Shown here: positions 1-5,741 of the stretch, one piece after another
Position numbering within the stretch: position 1 is the first letter of the stretch
Layout of the letters: the number at the start of each line of letters is the position of its first letter
Assembly (NCBI GenBank): GCA_004556965.1
Contig: SFFE01000038.1
Span: 1 to 6,772, forward strand
Reading direction: 5' to 3'
Source: Clostridiales bacterium
GTDB lineage: Bacteria; Bacillota; Clostridia; Oscillospirales; Oscillospiraceae
Length of the DNA stretch: 6,772 bases
Position numbers and translations under genes: made by a program
The notes under the pieces: model-generated
What the model saw: the letters and a program-made list of their open reading frames with translations, nothing else
What the model was told of the DNA's origin: nothing
Database searches by the model: none

Positions 1-99
1 GCATCCAAACCCTCCGATAAGAAACACGAAGGGTATCTCAGGATATTTCCTAATAGCGTTTATAGAAGCTTCTTGATGTTTAAATAAACGATTAATCAT
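1..99 (-). CDS. Probable phage terminase large subunit, N-terminal fragment (runs off left edge)
   Basis: Only the first 33 codons are in the window. The reading frame starts at the ATG at 99-97 and is open to the edge. After a short N-terminal helix beginning MINRLFKHQEAS, the visible protein ends in FVFLIGGFGC, a hydrophobic strand leading into a P-loop (the usual continuation would be GKS/T). This arrangement, with the Walker A within the first ~35 residues after a Q/H-containing helix, is typical of large terminase ATPases, which drive DNA packaging into the prohead. The start overlaps the stop of the upstream radical SAM gene by 8 bp (ATGATTAA) and has no strong ribosome-binding site, so translation is probably coupled. 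The TerS-like gene further upstream in the same operon supports the call. Another P-loop ATPase or helicase cannot be excluded because the Walker B and nuclease motifs lie outside the window. Confidence 0.62.
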   Translation of the reverse strand, partial: MINRLFKHQEASINAIRKYPEIPFVFLIGGFGC

Positions 100-925
100 A
101 ATGTATAGGGCTCTGACAATTATAATCTATGCATGGTATTTTTTGATTTTCCAAGTATTTAGATATACTGTAAATATCATCAAGGGATTTAGCATAAGTC
201 TTATGATTACATCCGTATATCGTATTAGTTACTAAGTCTACGTTCAGTGACCTATTTTCCCAGCAGTTAAGAATTAATTGGGGAGAGAATTTCTTCATGT
301 ACTTATTATTAAGTTCTCCTTTTACATAACCTAACTCGTCACAGAAACCTTCTAAATCTCTCCATTCTTCCTCTGTTAATCTATAGTAAGGGGATGTATG
401 ATCACAGGGCTGTAGATATACATGCTCAAATAACTTCTTCTCCTTCATAAACTTGAGGTATTCCTTTATATAGTGCGTGTTTAAATGTGTAACTACTGTA
501 CAAGCATACCACTCTTTTTTATTAGTTTCTTTTATCTTGTCTAAAATAAAAGAAACCTTGTTTAAGTCGGTATAGTCTATAATGTGTACATAAGGTACTG
601 CTTTCTCATCTCTAAATAAAGGAGATAACATATCAAACCCATTTGTAAATAGTAAATACTTTTTACAAGACTTTATCTCATTAAGAATGGCTTCTTGAAA
701 CTCATAGTCCCAATACGTAGGTTCTCCCCCTACAATAGAAGGGACCAATTCTTGACCTTTATCCCTCATGTAAGCATCAATCTTATGAAAAATGATATGG
801 AAATTCTTAATTAATTCCTTATCCGAAAACGTATATTGCTCCTTATCTAAAGAACAATATCCGCATCTTTTATTACAGTCATATTTAATTTGAAAAGATA
901 CAGTATTATTTTTTAATGTGAACAT
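92..925 (-). CDS. Radical SAM protein with SPASM/twitch-like C-terminus (third of three)
   Basis: This 277-residue protein is a probable radical S-adenosylmethionine enzyme. The CX3CX2C [4Fe-4S] motif CNKRCGYC lies at residues 17-24, the SAM-binding GGEPT at 66-70 and FTNG at 93-96. A further Cys sits in QPCD (C174), at a position matched in the two upstream paralogues. The C-terminus carries C221, C239, C265 and C270 around the segment IYGCNHKTYAKSLDDIY, which resembles a SPASM/twitch auxiliary-cluster domain. The frame is open upstream to 976, but the ATG at 923-925 is preferred: AGGGAGG lies five bases upstream, and this start puts the first cluster Cys at residue 17, as is usual. The gene overlaps the end of the glycosyltransferase-radical SAM gene by 13 bp and the start of the TerL-like gene by 8 bp. 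The substrate is unknown; SPASM proteins often act on peptides or proteins. Confidence 0.88.
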   Translation of the reverse strand: MFTLKNNTVSFQIKYDCNKRCGYCSLDKEQYTFSDKELIKNFHIIFHKIDAYMRDKGQELVPSIVGGEPTYWDYEFQEAILNEIKSCKKYLLFTNGFDMLSPLFRDEKAVPYVHIIDYTDLNKVSFILDKIKETNKKEWYACTVVTHLNTHYIKEYLKFMKEKKLFEHVYLQPCDHTSPYYRLTEEEWRDLEGFCDELGYVKGELNNKYMKKFSPQLILNCWENRSLNVDLVTNTIYGCNHKTYAKSLDDIYSISKYLENQKIPCIDYNCQSPIHYD

Positions 926-2706
926 ATAATCCTCCCTAAAGGCATAAGATTTCCGAATGAAACGCAATCTTCGCAATCTCTCACTATTTCTTTTTCATTG
1001 AACTCGTCTAGCTTCCATCTGTGATTCTCTCCACAACAAGGTGCTATAGTCATTTCTATACAGTCTATATTCCATATACCAGGTGAATTTTGACAAGTTC
1101 TTCTGAAACTTTTATCCTTTAATCCCTGTCCTCCCATTACAGATGTATCGTAACGAGAATCTTTTAACAAATCGCTGAGTTGTATTAATTCGGCATCTTT
1201 CATTCCCTCGCTGCATTTACCTCTTTGTCTGTCGCAGGGAGAGAAGAAAATGTATGAGAGATATTTCGAATTACCTTCACCATTTTTTGACCTTTCTATA
1301 AATTCTTTTACTTTGTTAAGCTCCCCCGTTCTTATTACAAGGTTGATACTTACGTTACCTCTATTATATTTTGAATACAATTCGAGAGCTGTCTTATCAA
1401 ACCAGTCGTATTCATGAACCAGATAGAAGAAATTAAATTGTTTCCAAAATAAAGACTCTTTAAGACGGGTACCGTTTGTAAAAAGATATACGGTTCTATA
1501 ATCTCGTACTCTGTTTATAATCTTTCTTTGTAGTTCTTCGCTCCATATTGTAGGTTCTCCACCCATAATCTGCGGGATAAGATTTCCTTTTGTATATTTT
1601 TCCGCCCATGTTAACGCTTTATCAAAATTAGCATATATCTCCTCATCAGAAATATCTTTTGCATTCATATTCTCTTGAAAACAGTAGGAACACTTTTGAT
1701 TGCATTTTCGATTAAGCGTAAACGTAATCAATTGATTTTCCTTCTCTGTGCCTGTCTTTATATAACAATACGTTCTCTCATATATCTTATAATTTTCTGG
1801 AGTCCAATTCTCTAAAAGCCATAACTGCTGTTCGTTCTGTCTTCGGGCTATCCCCCAGGATTTTCTCACTTCATTTGCAATCCATTCTCTATTCTTATAA
1901 TACATCTTTTTTTGATGTTTATAGAATAATTTGGATTGTACTATTAATCCTTCTTCTGTAAGTCTCCTTTCATATATATAATACGTATTTCTATTATGAT
2001 ACATGTAGTACTTGCGCTTTTTGAATAGTTGGACTATAAAATCGGTATCTTCTCCTCCAGCCCATATAGACTCATCAAAATGTATATCTTTCAGTATCTC
2101 TCTTCTTATCAAACATGTAAAATTCTGTACAATGGCGTTCCACGGGTGTTCTTCGCATAACATGGAACCGGTATAAGAGGCGTCAAAAAGATTATTGTTA
2201 ATATCTCTGTGATACATCTTAGGGAAGCATACTGCACAAGGTTTTTTAGTAACTTCTTCTATGAAGTAGAAATCTAACGAATCGTCTGCATCTAAAAAAA
2301 TTACCCATTCCGCTTTTGATACAGAAGCTAAGTAATTACGGGCAGCAGAAGTATTCATCCTCTCATGGCATATACACTCTACTAGAGGGGATAAACCCTC
2401 TAATTCTTCTTTTAACAATTGTGAGTATGTATCCATCAATAGGATTATAATTTTGCTGGGTTTTCGTTTCTGTAATAATGCTGAAGTTACTGTCTTTTTT
2501 ATAGAAGACTCTTTGTTAAAGCACGGGATTAGTATATCTATACTATCTGTAGGTTTGATTTCCCACTTTAAGCCTTCTTCCTCGGTACATGTCAAGGGAG
2601 CTACAGAGGGAAGTACGCATTGTAGTACCTTTACTGAATCTCTTGAAAGCCTGTAATCTACCTCTTCTTCTGAAAGGTTTTTCCATTCTTCTACATTTAA
2701 TTCCAT
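913..2706 (-). CDS. Fusion of family-2 glycosyltransferase and radical SAM/SPASM-like enzyme
   Basis: This 597-residue protein has two enzymatic halves. Residues ~54-245 form a GT-A family-2 glycosyltransferase: IDILIPCFN at the nucleotide-sugar strand, the AARNYLA helix near 121-127, the metal-binding DADD at 139-142 and GGEDTDF at 217-223, the usual acceptor-side acidic motif. The common VDDGSxD motif is replaced by LLMDTYSQ. After a basic, aromatic linker (~245-325), a radical SAM domain begins: CNQKCSYC (335-342), GGEPT (382-386), FTNG (409-412) and SPCD (C491). The C-terminus is Cys-rich (C538, C549, C557, C558, C578, C581, C595), with CCG followed by CEDC and FG, a pattern shared with the neighbouring 338-aa protein. 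The start has a near-perfect AGGAGG seven bases upstream. It lies 30 bp after the 338-aa gene and overlaps the next gene by 13 bp. The fusion suggests that glycosyl transfer and radical chemistry act on one substrate; that substrate is not identifiable here. Confidence 0.87.
   Translation of the reverse strand: MELNVEEWKNLSEEEVDYRLSRDSVKVLQCVLPSVAPLTCTEEEGLKWEIKPTDSIDILIPCFNKESSIKKTVTSALLQKRKPSKIIILLMDTYSQLLKEELEGLSPLVECICHERMNTSAARNYLASVSKAEWVIFLDADDSLDFYFIEEVTKKPCAVCFPKMYHRDINNNLFDASYTGSMLCEEHPWNAIVQNFTCLIRREILKDIHFDESIWAGGEDTDFIVQLFKKRKYYMYHNRNTYYIYERRLTEEGLIVQSKLFYKHQKKMYYKNREWIANEVRKSWGIARRQNEQQLWLLENWTPENYKIYERTYCYIKTGTEKENQLITFTLNRKCNQKCSYCFQENMNAKDISDEEIYANFDKALTWAEKYTKGNLIPQIMGGEPTIWSEELQRKIINRVRDYRTVYLFTNGTRLKESLFWKQFNFFYLVHEYDWFDKTALELYSKYNRGNVSINLVIRTGELNKVKEFIERSKNGEGNSKYLSYIFFSPCDRQRGKCSEGMKDAELIQLSDLLKDSRYDTSVMGGQGLKDKSFRRTCQNSPGIWNIDCIEMTIAPCCGENHRWKLDEFNEKEIVRDCEDCVSFGNLMPLGRIICSH
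931..937 (-). promoter_or_regulatory. Ribosome-binding site that sets the start of the third radical SAM gene
   Basis: On the minus strand AGGGAGG lies five bases before the ATG at 925-923. No comparable site precedes the upstream in-frame ATG at 976. The site lies inside the last codons of the preceding gene, which implies translational coupling. Confidence 0.75.
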
Positions 2707-2736
2707 AATAATCCTCCTGTAAATTACTATGTAGAT

Positions 2737-3753
2737 TTAACTATTTTTCCAGTCCATCATCTCGATTTTTCGAAAAATTTCTGTTATATCTCCTATAGAT
2801 ACGTTCGGGTCGTTTAGACACCATATTATGCCGAAGTGCACCATATTAGTACATTCGCTACAAAATTCCTTGGGAAAATTAGGAATGAATGTATAATCTT
2901 CTGGATTTGTCGTTCCCCCGTTCATTCGTTCATTATATACCTCAGGGAGATATTGAACATGACTAGGACAATCACTTCCACAGCAGACATAATTTAAAGT
3001 ACCTGTCTTATCTACAACTTTAATGGTACCTCCTCCATGCTGTACTATATAACGACACAACTTTCGCTTCAAAGAATTAGGTATTTCAAAAGCTGAAGAA
3101 CCATCACCGTTTGTCAATGCCATTATTCTATTATATATATCCGCCGTGCCTGAAGGTATTTCAATATTACTTACGCAACTATTTATGAAAATAGGTATAT
3201 TGTCTGCCGCTGGAGAAATATGATCTCCCCATACAGACAATATATCTACTTCCTCAGGTCTTATAACTAAAGCAAATTGTACATTTTCTCCTAACATTTC
3301 CTTATATATTCTTTTCCAGTAATTATAAGGATGCTTCATCCAGTAAATTAAATGAATAAAAAAAGTTGCTTTGTTATTTTTTGCTAATTCTTTAATGCAA
3401 TCACCCAGGGGACTGTTACTCAGAGAAATTCCATTGGTAAAAAATAGAATATGCATATAGTTAGATAACTCTTGCACCAAAGGAATTAATTCTTTTTGGA
3501 ACCAGAGAGGAGCATCCAATAATTCTCCTCCCATTAAACTACATGATAAGATATAGCAAGAACTCAGTTTTTCATAACTCTCCTTCATATTATGAACAAA
3601 CGCTTGTACTCTCGATAAGGTATCCTTAAGGTCGCTATCCTTATCTTTAAGGGATTTATGTTCAATATTCTGAACACAGTAATCGCATCCTCCCTTACAG
3701 TAGGTTGTAAGAGCTAAAGAATAGCTTCGAGGAAGTTTAATAGATTTACTCAT
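2737..3753 (-). CDS. Radical SAM protein with Cys-rich C-terminus (first of three)
   Basis: The 338-residue product carries the radical SAM cluster motif CKGGCDYC at residues 19-26. It also has MGGELLD (74-80), which lacks the Pro of the usual GGEP, and FFTNG at 104-108. C193 in FINSC occupies the place of the extra mid-domain Cys of the two downstream paralogues. The C-terminal part has C233, C257, C258, C262, C298, C301 and C312. Its order CCG ... CSEC ... HFG ... C parallels the end of the glycosyltransferase fusion protein and probably binds an auxiliary Fe-S cluster. The ATG at 3751-3753 overlaps the TerS-like stop by 8 bp (ATGAGTAA), with AGAGGTG upstream inside the TerS-like gene, so it is translationally coupled to a packaging gene. 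The GGEL variant and the more divergent middle region suggest a job different from that of the two GGEPT paralogues. The reaction is unknown. Confidence 0.85.
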   Translation of the reverse strand: MSKSIKLPRSYSLALTTYCKGGCDYCVQNIEHKSLKDKDSDLKDTLSRVQAFVHNMKESYEKLSSCYILSCSLMGGELLDAPLWFQKELIPLVQELSNYMHILFFTNGISLSNSPLGDCIKELAKNNKATFFIHLIYWMKHPYNYWKRIYKEMLGENVQFALVIRPEEVDILSVWGDHISPAADNIPIFINSCVSNIEIPSGTADIYNRIMALTNGDGSSAFEIPNSLKRKLCRYIVQHGGGTIKVVDKTGTLNYVCCGSDCPSHVQYLPEVYNERMNGGTTNPEDYTFIPNFPKEFCSECTNMVHFGIIWCLNDPNVSIGDITEIFRKIEMMDWKNS

Positions 3754-4114
3754 TTGGTTTAAACACCTCTACTGTATCAAGTTTCGCAGGGTCTGAATCT
3801 GCAAAATGAAGATGTACCTGGCCACCTTCTGCTTGTGGTTTACCACTATAACGAGGAAACATATGTTCAAGCATCCATGTTGTAGCTGTTTCCTTACCCA
3901 TACGTACCTGTTTCTGTGATATATCGTTAATACGATTTAATAAAACAAATTCGAAGCTCTTAATCTGCTCGTGAAACTCTCTCTGAAGTTCTTCATCCTC
4001 AGATACTGCTTCTATTTCTGCGGGACTAAGTCCTGCGTAGATATAAGCATCTTCAAGCGCCATTCCTGTTATGAGAGCATTGTAAATTTTGTCTTTCTTA
4101 AACCCAGGTATCAT
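3746..4114 (-). CDS. Small terminase subunit (TerS)-like DNA-binding protein
   Basis: The 122-residue protein has the layout of many phage small terminases. A helix-turn-helix-like N-terminus (about residues 8-32, IYNALITGMALEDAYIYAGLS) is followed by an acidic helix (SEDEELQREFHEQIK), a long helix (to ~70) and the signature-like segment ATTWMLEHMFPRYSGKP (77-92), which matches the W-LE--FP-RY ending common in such proteins. The tail is polar and includes a His-containing strand (VHLHFADSDP). TerS recognises phage DNA and hands it to TerL. A probable TerL starts downstream in the same operon, but only after three radical SAM genes. No clear ribosome-binding site precedes the ATG at 4114; the 53-bp gap after the phosphatase gene holds only weak promoter-like AT-rich hexamers. 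A general helix-turn-helix regulator is the main alternative. Confidence 0.68.
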   Translation of the reverse strand: MIPGFKKDKIYNALITGMALEDAYIYAGLSPAEIEAVSEDEELQREFHEQIKSFEFVLLNRINDISQKQVRMGKETATTWMLEHMFPRYSGKPQAEGGQVHLHFADSDPAKLDTVEVFKPNE

Positions 4115-4167
4115 GTCTTTATATTACGCTTTTATTTATACTAATTCAATGTCATTAATATAATACT

Positions 4168-4710
4168 TTAGTGAATAGCTTTATTTCTATTTACAGCTTT
4201 AATTCTATCGCTAAACCAAGTATTAAGTACCTTATCTTCATCATCAACAAGTATTCCTGTCTTATCTTCGGCTACTTCATATTTACTAACGCCGTAAGGA
4301 ACAAACTGGAAAGTATCGACTATAGAGGACAATCCTTGTTGCTGAATCCATTCTCTTTTTGCTTTCTCTGTCTCTATATTCATTTTATCTTTTACATCTT
4401 GAGGGGTATTAGGAGGAAAACGAGAACCTGCAGTTATAATGCCAATCCTATACCCCATTTCTTTAAACTGATGCATCATAGTTATAAACTGAGGAATAAG
4501 AGCAGCTTCCTTATATACATCCGCATCATTAGCATCAAGTCTTTGGAACACGTTTAACTCTTTGCCTTGACTATAGCTAGTGACTTTAGGTTTAACTCCA
4601 TATAAATCGGCTATGGTACCGTCCATATCAAAATATACAGTGCGTCCCGCATCTTCTTGAGTGGGTATATAGTCTTGAGACATATCCTGGAGTAATAGTT
4701 GTTGTAGCAT
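4168..4710 (-). CDS. HAD-superfamily phosphatase, likely 5'-nucleotidase-like
   Basis: The product is 180 residues from the first ATG. Haloacid-dehalogenase motif I is VYFDMDGT (D28 nucleophile, D30 acid/base). Motif II is IITAGS (T93 or S96). A Lys for motif III is in the KAKREWIQQQG helix (116-126). Motif IV is ILVDDEDKVLNTW (D156, D157). The segments EWIxxxG and VDDxxxN resemble phage and bacterial 5'(3')-deoxyribonucleotidase-type proteins, which dephosphorylate nucleoside monophosphates, so a role in nucleotide metabolism or nucleic-acid end processing is plausible. It is the first gene of the leftward arm. The start is uncertain: the ATG at 4710 has only AGGGAT directly next to it, and a second in-frame ATG at 4683 (171 aa) has CAGGAT. 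Both leave all catalytic motifs intact. The substrate cannot be read from sequence. Confidence 0.8.
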   Translation of the reverse strand: MLQQLLLQDMSQDYIPTQEDAGRTVYFDMDGTIADLYGVKPKVTSYSQGKELNVFQRLDANDADVYKEAALIPQFITMMHQFKEMGYRIGIITAGSRFPPNTPQDVKDKMNIETEKAKREWIQQQGLSSIVDTFQFVPYGVSKYEVAEDKTGILVDDEDKVLNTWFSDRIKAVNRNKAIH

Positions 4711-4716
4711 ATCCCT

Positions 4717-4722
4717 ATTATA
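4717..4722 (-). promoter_or_regulatory. Candidate -10 element for the leftward arm
   Basis: On the minus strand a perfect TATAAT lies six bases before the first ATG of the phosphatase gene. No good -35 hexamer is visible at 16-18 bp, but one copy of the 22-bp direct repeat lies further upstream and could bind an activator. If used, transcription would start at about the ATG at 4710, favouring either a leaderless message or the internal start at 4683. Confidence 0.3.
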
Positions 4723-4754
4723 TCGGACTAAATAAAAGTATGCTATGTTAGAAA

Positions 4755-4776
4755 TATGACGCTAAGGTTTCGTGTG
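4755..4776 (+). repeat. 22-bp direct repeat, copy 1, in the divergent control region
   Basis: This 22-base unit begins TATGACGCTAAGG and ends TTTCGTGTG. It is repeated without mismatch at 4784-4805, a period of 29 bp. It lies in the 152-bp gap between divergent genes, so a role as operator or activator site is likely. It has little internal dyad symmetry: only ACG/CGT arms. Confidence 0.85.
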
Positions 4777-4783
4777 AGATATT

Positions 4784-4805
4784 TATGACGCTAAGGTTTC
4801 GTGTG
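4784..4805 (+). repeat. 22-bp direct repeat, copy 2, in the divergent control region
   Basis: This is the identical second copy of the 22-bp unit. Its end overlaps the place where a -35 box would sit for the rightward TATAGT at 4822-4827, and it is followed by a GT-rich stretch (GTGTGTAGTGTGTGAGG). This position suits a protein that controls the rightward promoter. Confidence 0.85.
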
Positions 4806-4821
4806 TAGTGTGTGAGGACCG

Positions 4822-4827
4822 TATAGT
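4822..4827 (+). promoter_or_regulatory. Candidate -10 element for the rightward arm
   Basis: TATAGT matches the bacterial -10 consensus at five of six positions and lies about 57 bases before the first rightward start at 4884. The expected -35 position (about 4799-4804) reads TCGTGT, a poor match lying inside repeat copy 2, so activation or a phage-specific polymerase factor would be needed. Confidence 0.28.
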
Positions 4828-4830
4828 GTA

Positions 4831-4849
4831 AAGCAAAATATATATGCTT
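4831..4849. repeat. Short inverted repeat upstream of the rightward arm
   Basis: AAGCAAAATATATATGCTT has 5-bp complementary arms (AAGCA/TGCTT) around an A/T-only centre. It lies just downstream of the candidate rightward -10, so it could be an operator or a hairpin at the 5' end of the transcript. No T-run follows, so it is not an intrinsic terminator. Confidence 0.4.
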
Positions 4850-4869
4850 AAACACAGTAAAAATGGCTC

Positions 4870-4875
4870 AGGAGG
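4870..4875 (+). promoter_or_regulatory. Ribosome-binding site that sets the start at 4884
   Basis: AGGAGG is followed by an 8-base spacer and the ATG at 4884. It lies downstream of the competing ATG at 4863, which is why the shorter protein is chosen. Confidence 0.75.
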
Positions 4876-4883
4876 TAATTATT

Positions 4884-5252
4884 ATGAGCAAGATTAAAAA
4901 TATTTTAGACAAAGTTATTAATAATAACTTTAGCGAATCGTTTGTAACACATATGAAGAATGCAATGATGATGTCGTTCTTCAAACATCAAGACAAACGT
5001 GGTAATGGAAATATCAATAATTATTGTGGTAAGATATCTATTGATATGATATATAAAGAATTAGAAGCATTTAAGGAGGATGCTAATACAGAACACATGG
5101 TTAATGTGGCTAACTATGCTATGATTAGATATATGTTCCCACAAAATAAAGAATCATATATTCCTACTGATTCAGATAAATCAACATTTAATGTTGGTAT
5201 TACTAAATCAGTTATGGAACATCTTCGTGATTACTTTAATGAATATAACTAA
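4884..5252 (+). CDS. Small phage protein of unknown function, possibly MazG-like helical fold
   Basis: This 122-residue protein starts at the ATG at 4884. That start has AGGAGG eight bases upstream, whereas the earlier in-frame ATG at 4863 has no ribosome-binding site and would place this one inside the coding sequence. It is mainly helical, with no signal peptide or membrane segment. The stretch IYKELEAFKEDANTEHMVNV followed by ANYAMIRYMFP, then TDSDKS, resembles in order and spacing the helical pair of small all-alpha NTP-pyrophosphohydrolase-like phage proteins (E-rich helix, then DVANFAMM). The usual Asp before VAN is Asn here (VNVANYAM) and the E-x-x-E pattern is weak. The likeness is therefore only a hint, and a catalytic role is doubtful. 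It is the first gene of the rightward run and is followed after 11 bp by the next. Confidence 0.8.
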   Translation: MSKIKNILDKVINNNFSESFVTHMKNAMMMSFFKHQDKRGNGNINNYCGKISIDMIYKELEAFKEDANTEHMVNVANYAMIRYMFPQNKESYIPTDSDKSTFNVGITKSVMEHLRDYFNEYN

Positions 5253-5263
5253 GGAGGTATTGT

Positions 5264-5443
5264 ATGTTTAACAGACAACTACAATCATTAAAAGAAGCCC
5301 TCGGTAATGATACTACTGAGAATGATGTGTTTGTAACTCTTACTAAAGAAGAATTACAAAGAATCTATGATATATTAGCTTTGTATGATAAGAATAATAC
5401 TAAGTTAATTAATAAAATTAAAAGCTTTATTAAGGAGGTGTAA
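5264..5443 (+). CDS. Small hypothetical protein, 59 aa
   Basis: This open frame of 59 codons runs from the ATG at 5264 to the TAA at 5441-5443. It is preceded by AAGGAGG, which overlaps the stop codon of the upstream gene, with a six-base spacer after it. The product starts MFNRQLQSLKEALGND and contains the helix TKEELQRIYDILALYDKNN, ending in a Lys-rich helix (NKIKSFIKEV). It is charged and probably all-helical, with no membrane segment or recognisable family. Its last codons (AAG GAG GTG) form the ribosome-binding site of the next gene. The tight spacing and perfect site make it very likely to be translated. I do not recognise its function. Confidence 0.8.
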   Translation: MFNRQLQSLKEALGNDTTENDVFVTLTKEELQRIYDILALYDKNNTKLINKIKSFIKEV

Positions 5444-5444
5444 T

Positions 5445-5624
5445 ATGAAAAAAGATATTACTTCATGGAAGCTTGACTTATTGTGTGAACAGCTTAAAGT
5501 AGCTATTCAGAATGAAGAAGCATGTAAGAGATATGAGTCAATATCTCGAACATCAAATCGCCTTGCTAATCAGGAACCTTATATTTATAAAGGAACTGAT
5601 GGTAAGTATCATTGGGTTCGGTGA
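5445..5624 (+). CDS. Small hypothetical protein, 59 aa
   Basis: This open frame of 59 codons begins at the ATG at 5445, one base after the stop of the previous gene. AAGGAGG lies within the last codons of that gene. The product starts MKKDITSWKLDLLCEQLK, continues as a helix (AIQNEEACKRYESISRTSNRL), then has a short strand-forming tail (PYIYKGTDGKYHWVR). It has two Cys (C14, C27) and no obvious metal-site spacing. It ends in TGA, the only TGA among the complete genes here, and the 120-bp repeat begins exactly at that stop codon. No family is recognised. Its position suggests co-translation with the two genes before it. Confidence 0.78.
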   Translation: MKKDITSWKLDLLCEQLKVAIQNEEACKRYESISRTSNRLANQEPYIYKGTDGKYHWVR

Positions 5625-5741
5625 ACTATTGGAGAGAGTTTAAGAGATATTAGATTGACTTCACTCTAAAGAAAATCCTAACTGGAAGAGTTTTATAAAC
5701 ATTTACTTTATTTATTAAGGAGGCCTATTATGGCTACAACA
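5622..5741 (+). repeat. 120-bp leader repeat, copy 1
   Basis: This block matches 6178-6297 with a single mismatch (T at 5712, C at 6268). It runs from the stop codon of the 59-aa gene through the whole 105-bp gap, the AAGGAGG ribosome-binding site and the first four codons (MATT) of the next gene. Visible elements are a possible stem (TTTAAGAG at 5639-5646 with CTCTAAA at 5664-5670), a TTGACT hexamer at 5655-5660 without a convincing -10 partner, a TATAAA at 5694-5699, and the ribosome-binding site at 5717-5723. It probably acts as a repeated promoter and/or 5'-leader module. Confidence 0.93.

Noticed and set aside
926..976. Longer N-terminus for the third radical SAM protein (start at 976)
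   Set aside because: The extra 17 residues are basic and lie inside the coding sequence of the upstream gene. The ribosome-binding site AGGGAGG clearly marks the ATG at 925.
2453..2656. 67-codon plus-strand open frame
   Set aside because: It lies wholly inside the N-terminal part of the glycosyltransferase-radical SAM gene on the other strand, has no ribosome-binding site, and its product has no recognisable features.
92..3753. Radical SAM genes as viperin-like defence enzymes or as QueE-type preQ0 enzymes
   Set aside because: All share the generic CX3CX2C motif, but the SPASM-like Cys-rich C-termini and the glycosyltransferase fusion do not fit viperin, QueE has a different cluster context, and no other 7-deazaguanine genes are present.
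4171..4557. 128-codon plus-strand open frame
   Set aside because: It is antisense to the HAD phosphatase, whose catalytic motifs are all intact. The frame is rich in Ile, Phe and Ser as expected of a shadow, and it has no ribosome-binding site.
5655..5684. A sigma-70-type promoter using TTGACT in the 120-bp repeat
   Set aside because: The -35 match is good, but at 17-18 bp the sequence reads CTAACT/TAACTG, a poor -10, so I do not annotate it as a promoter.
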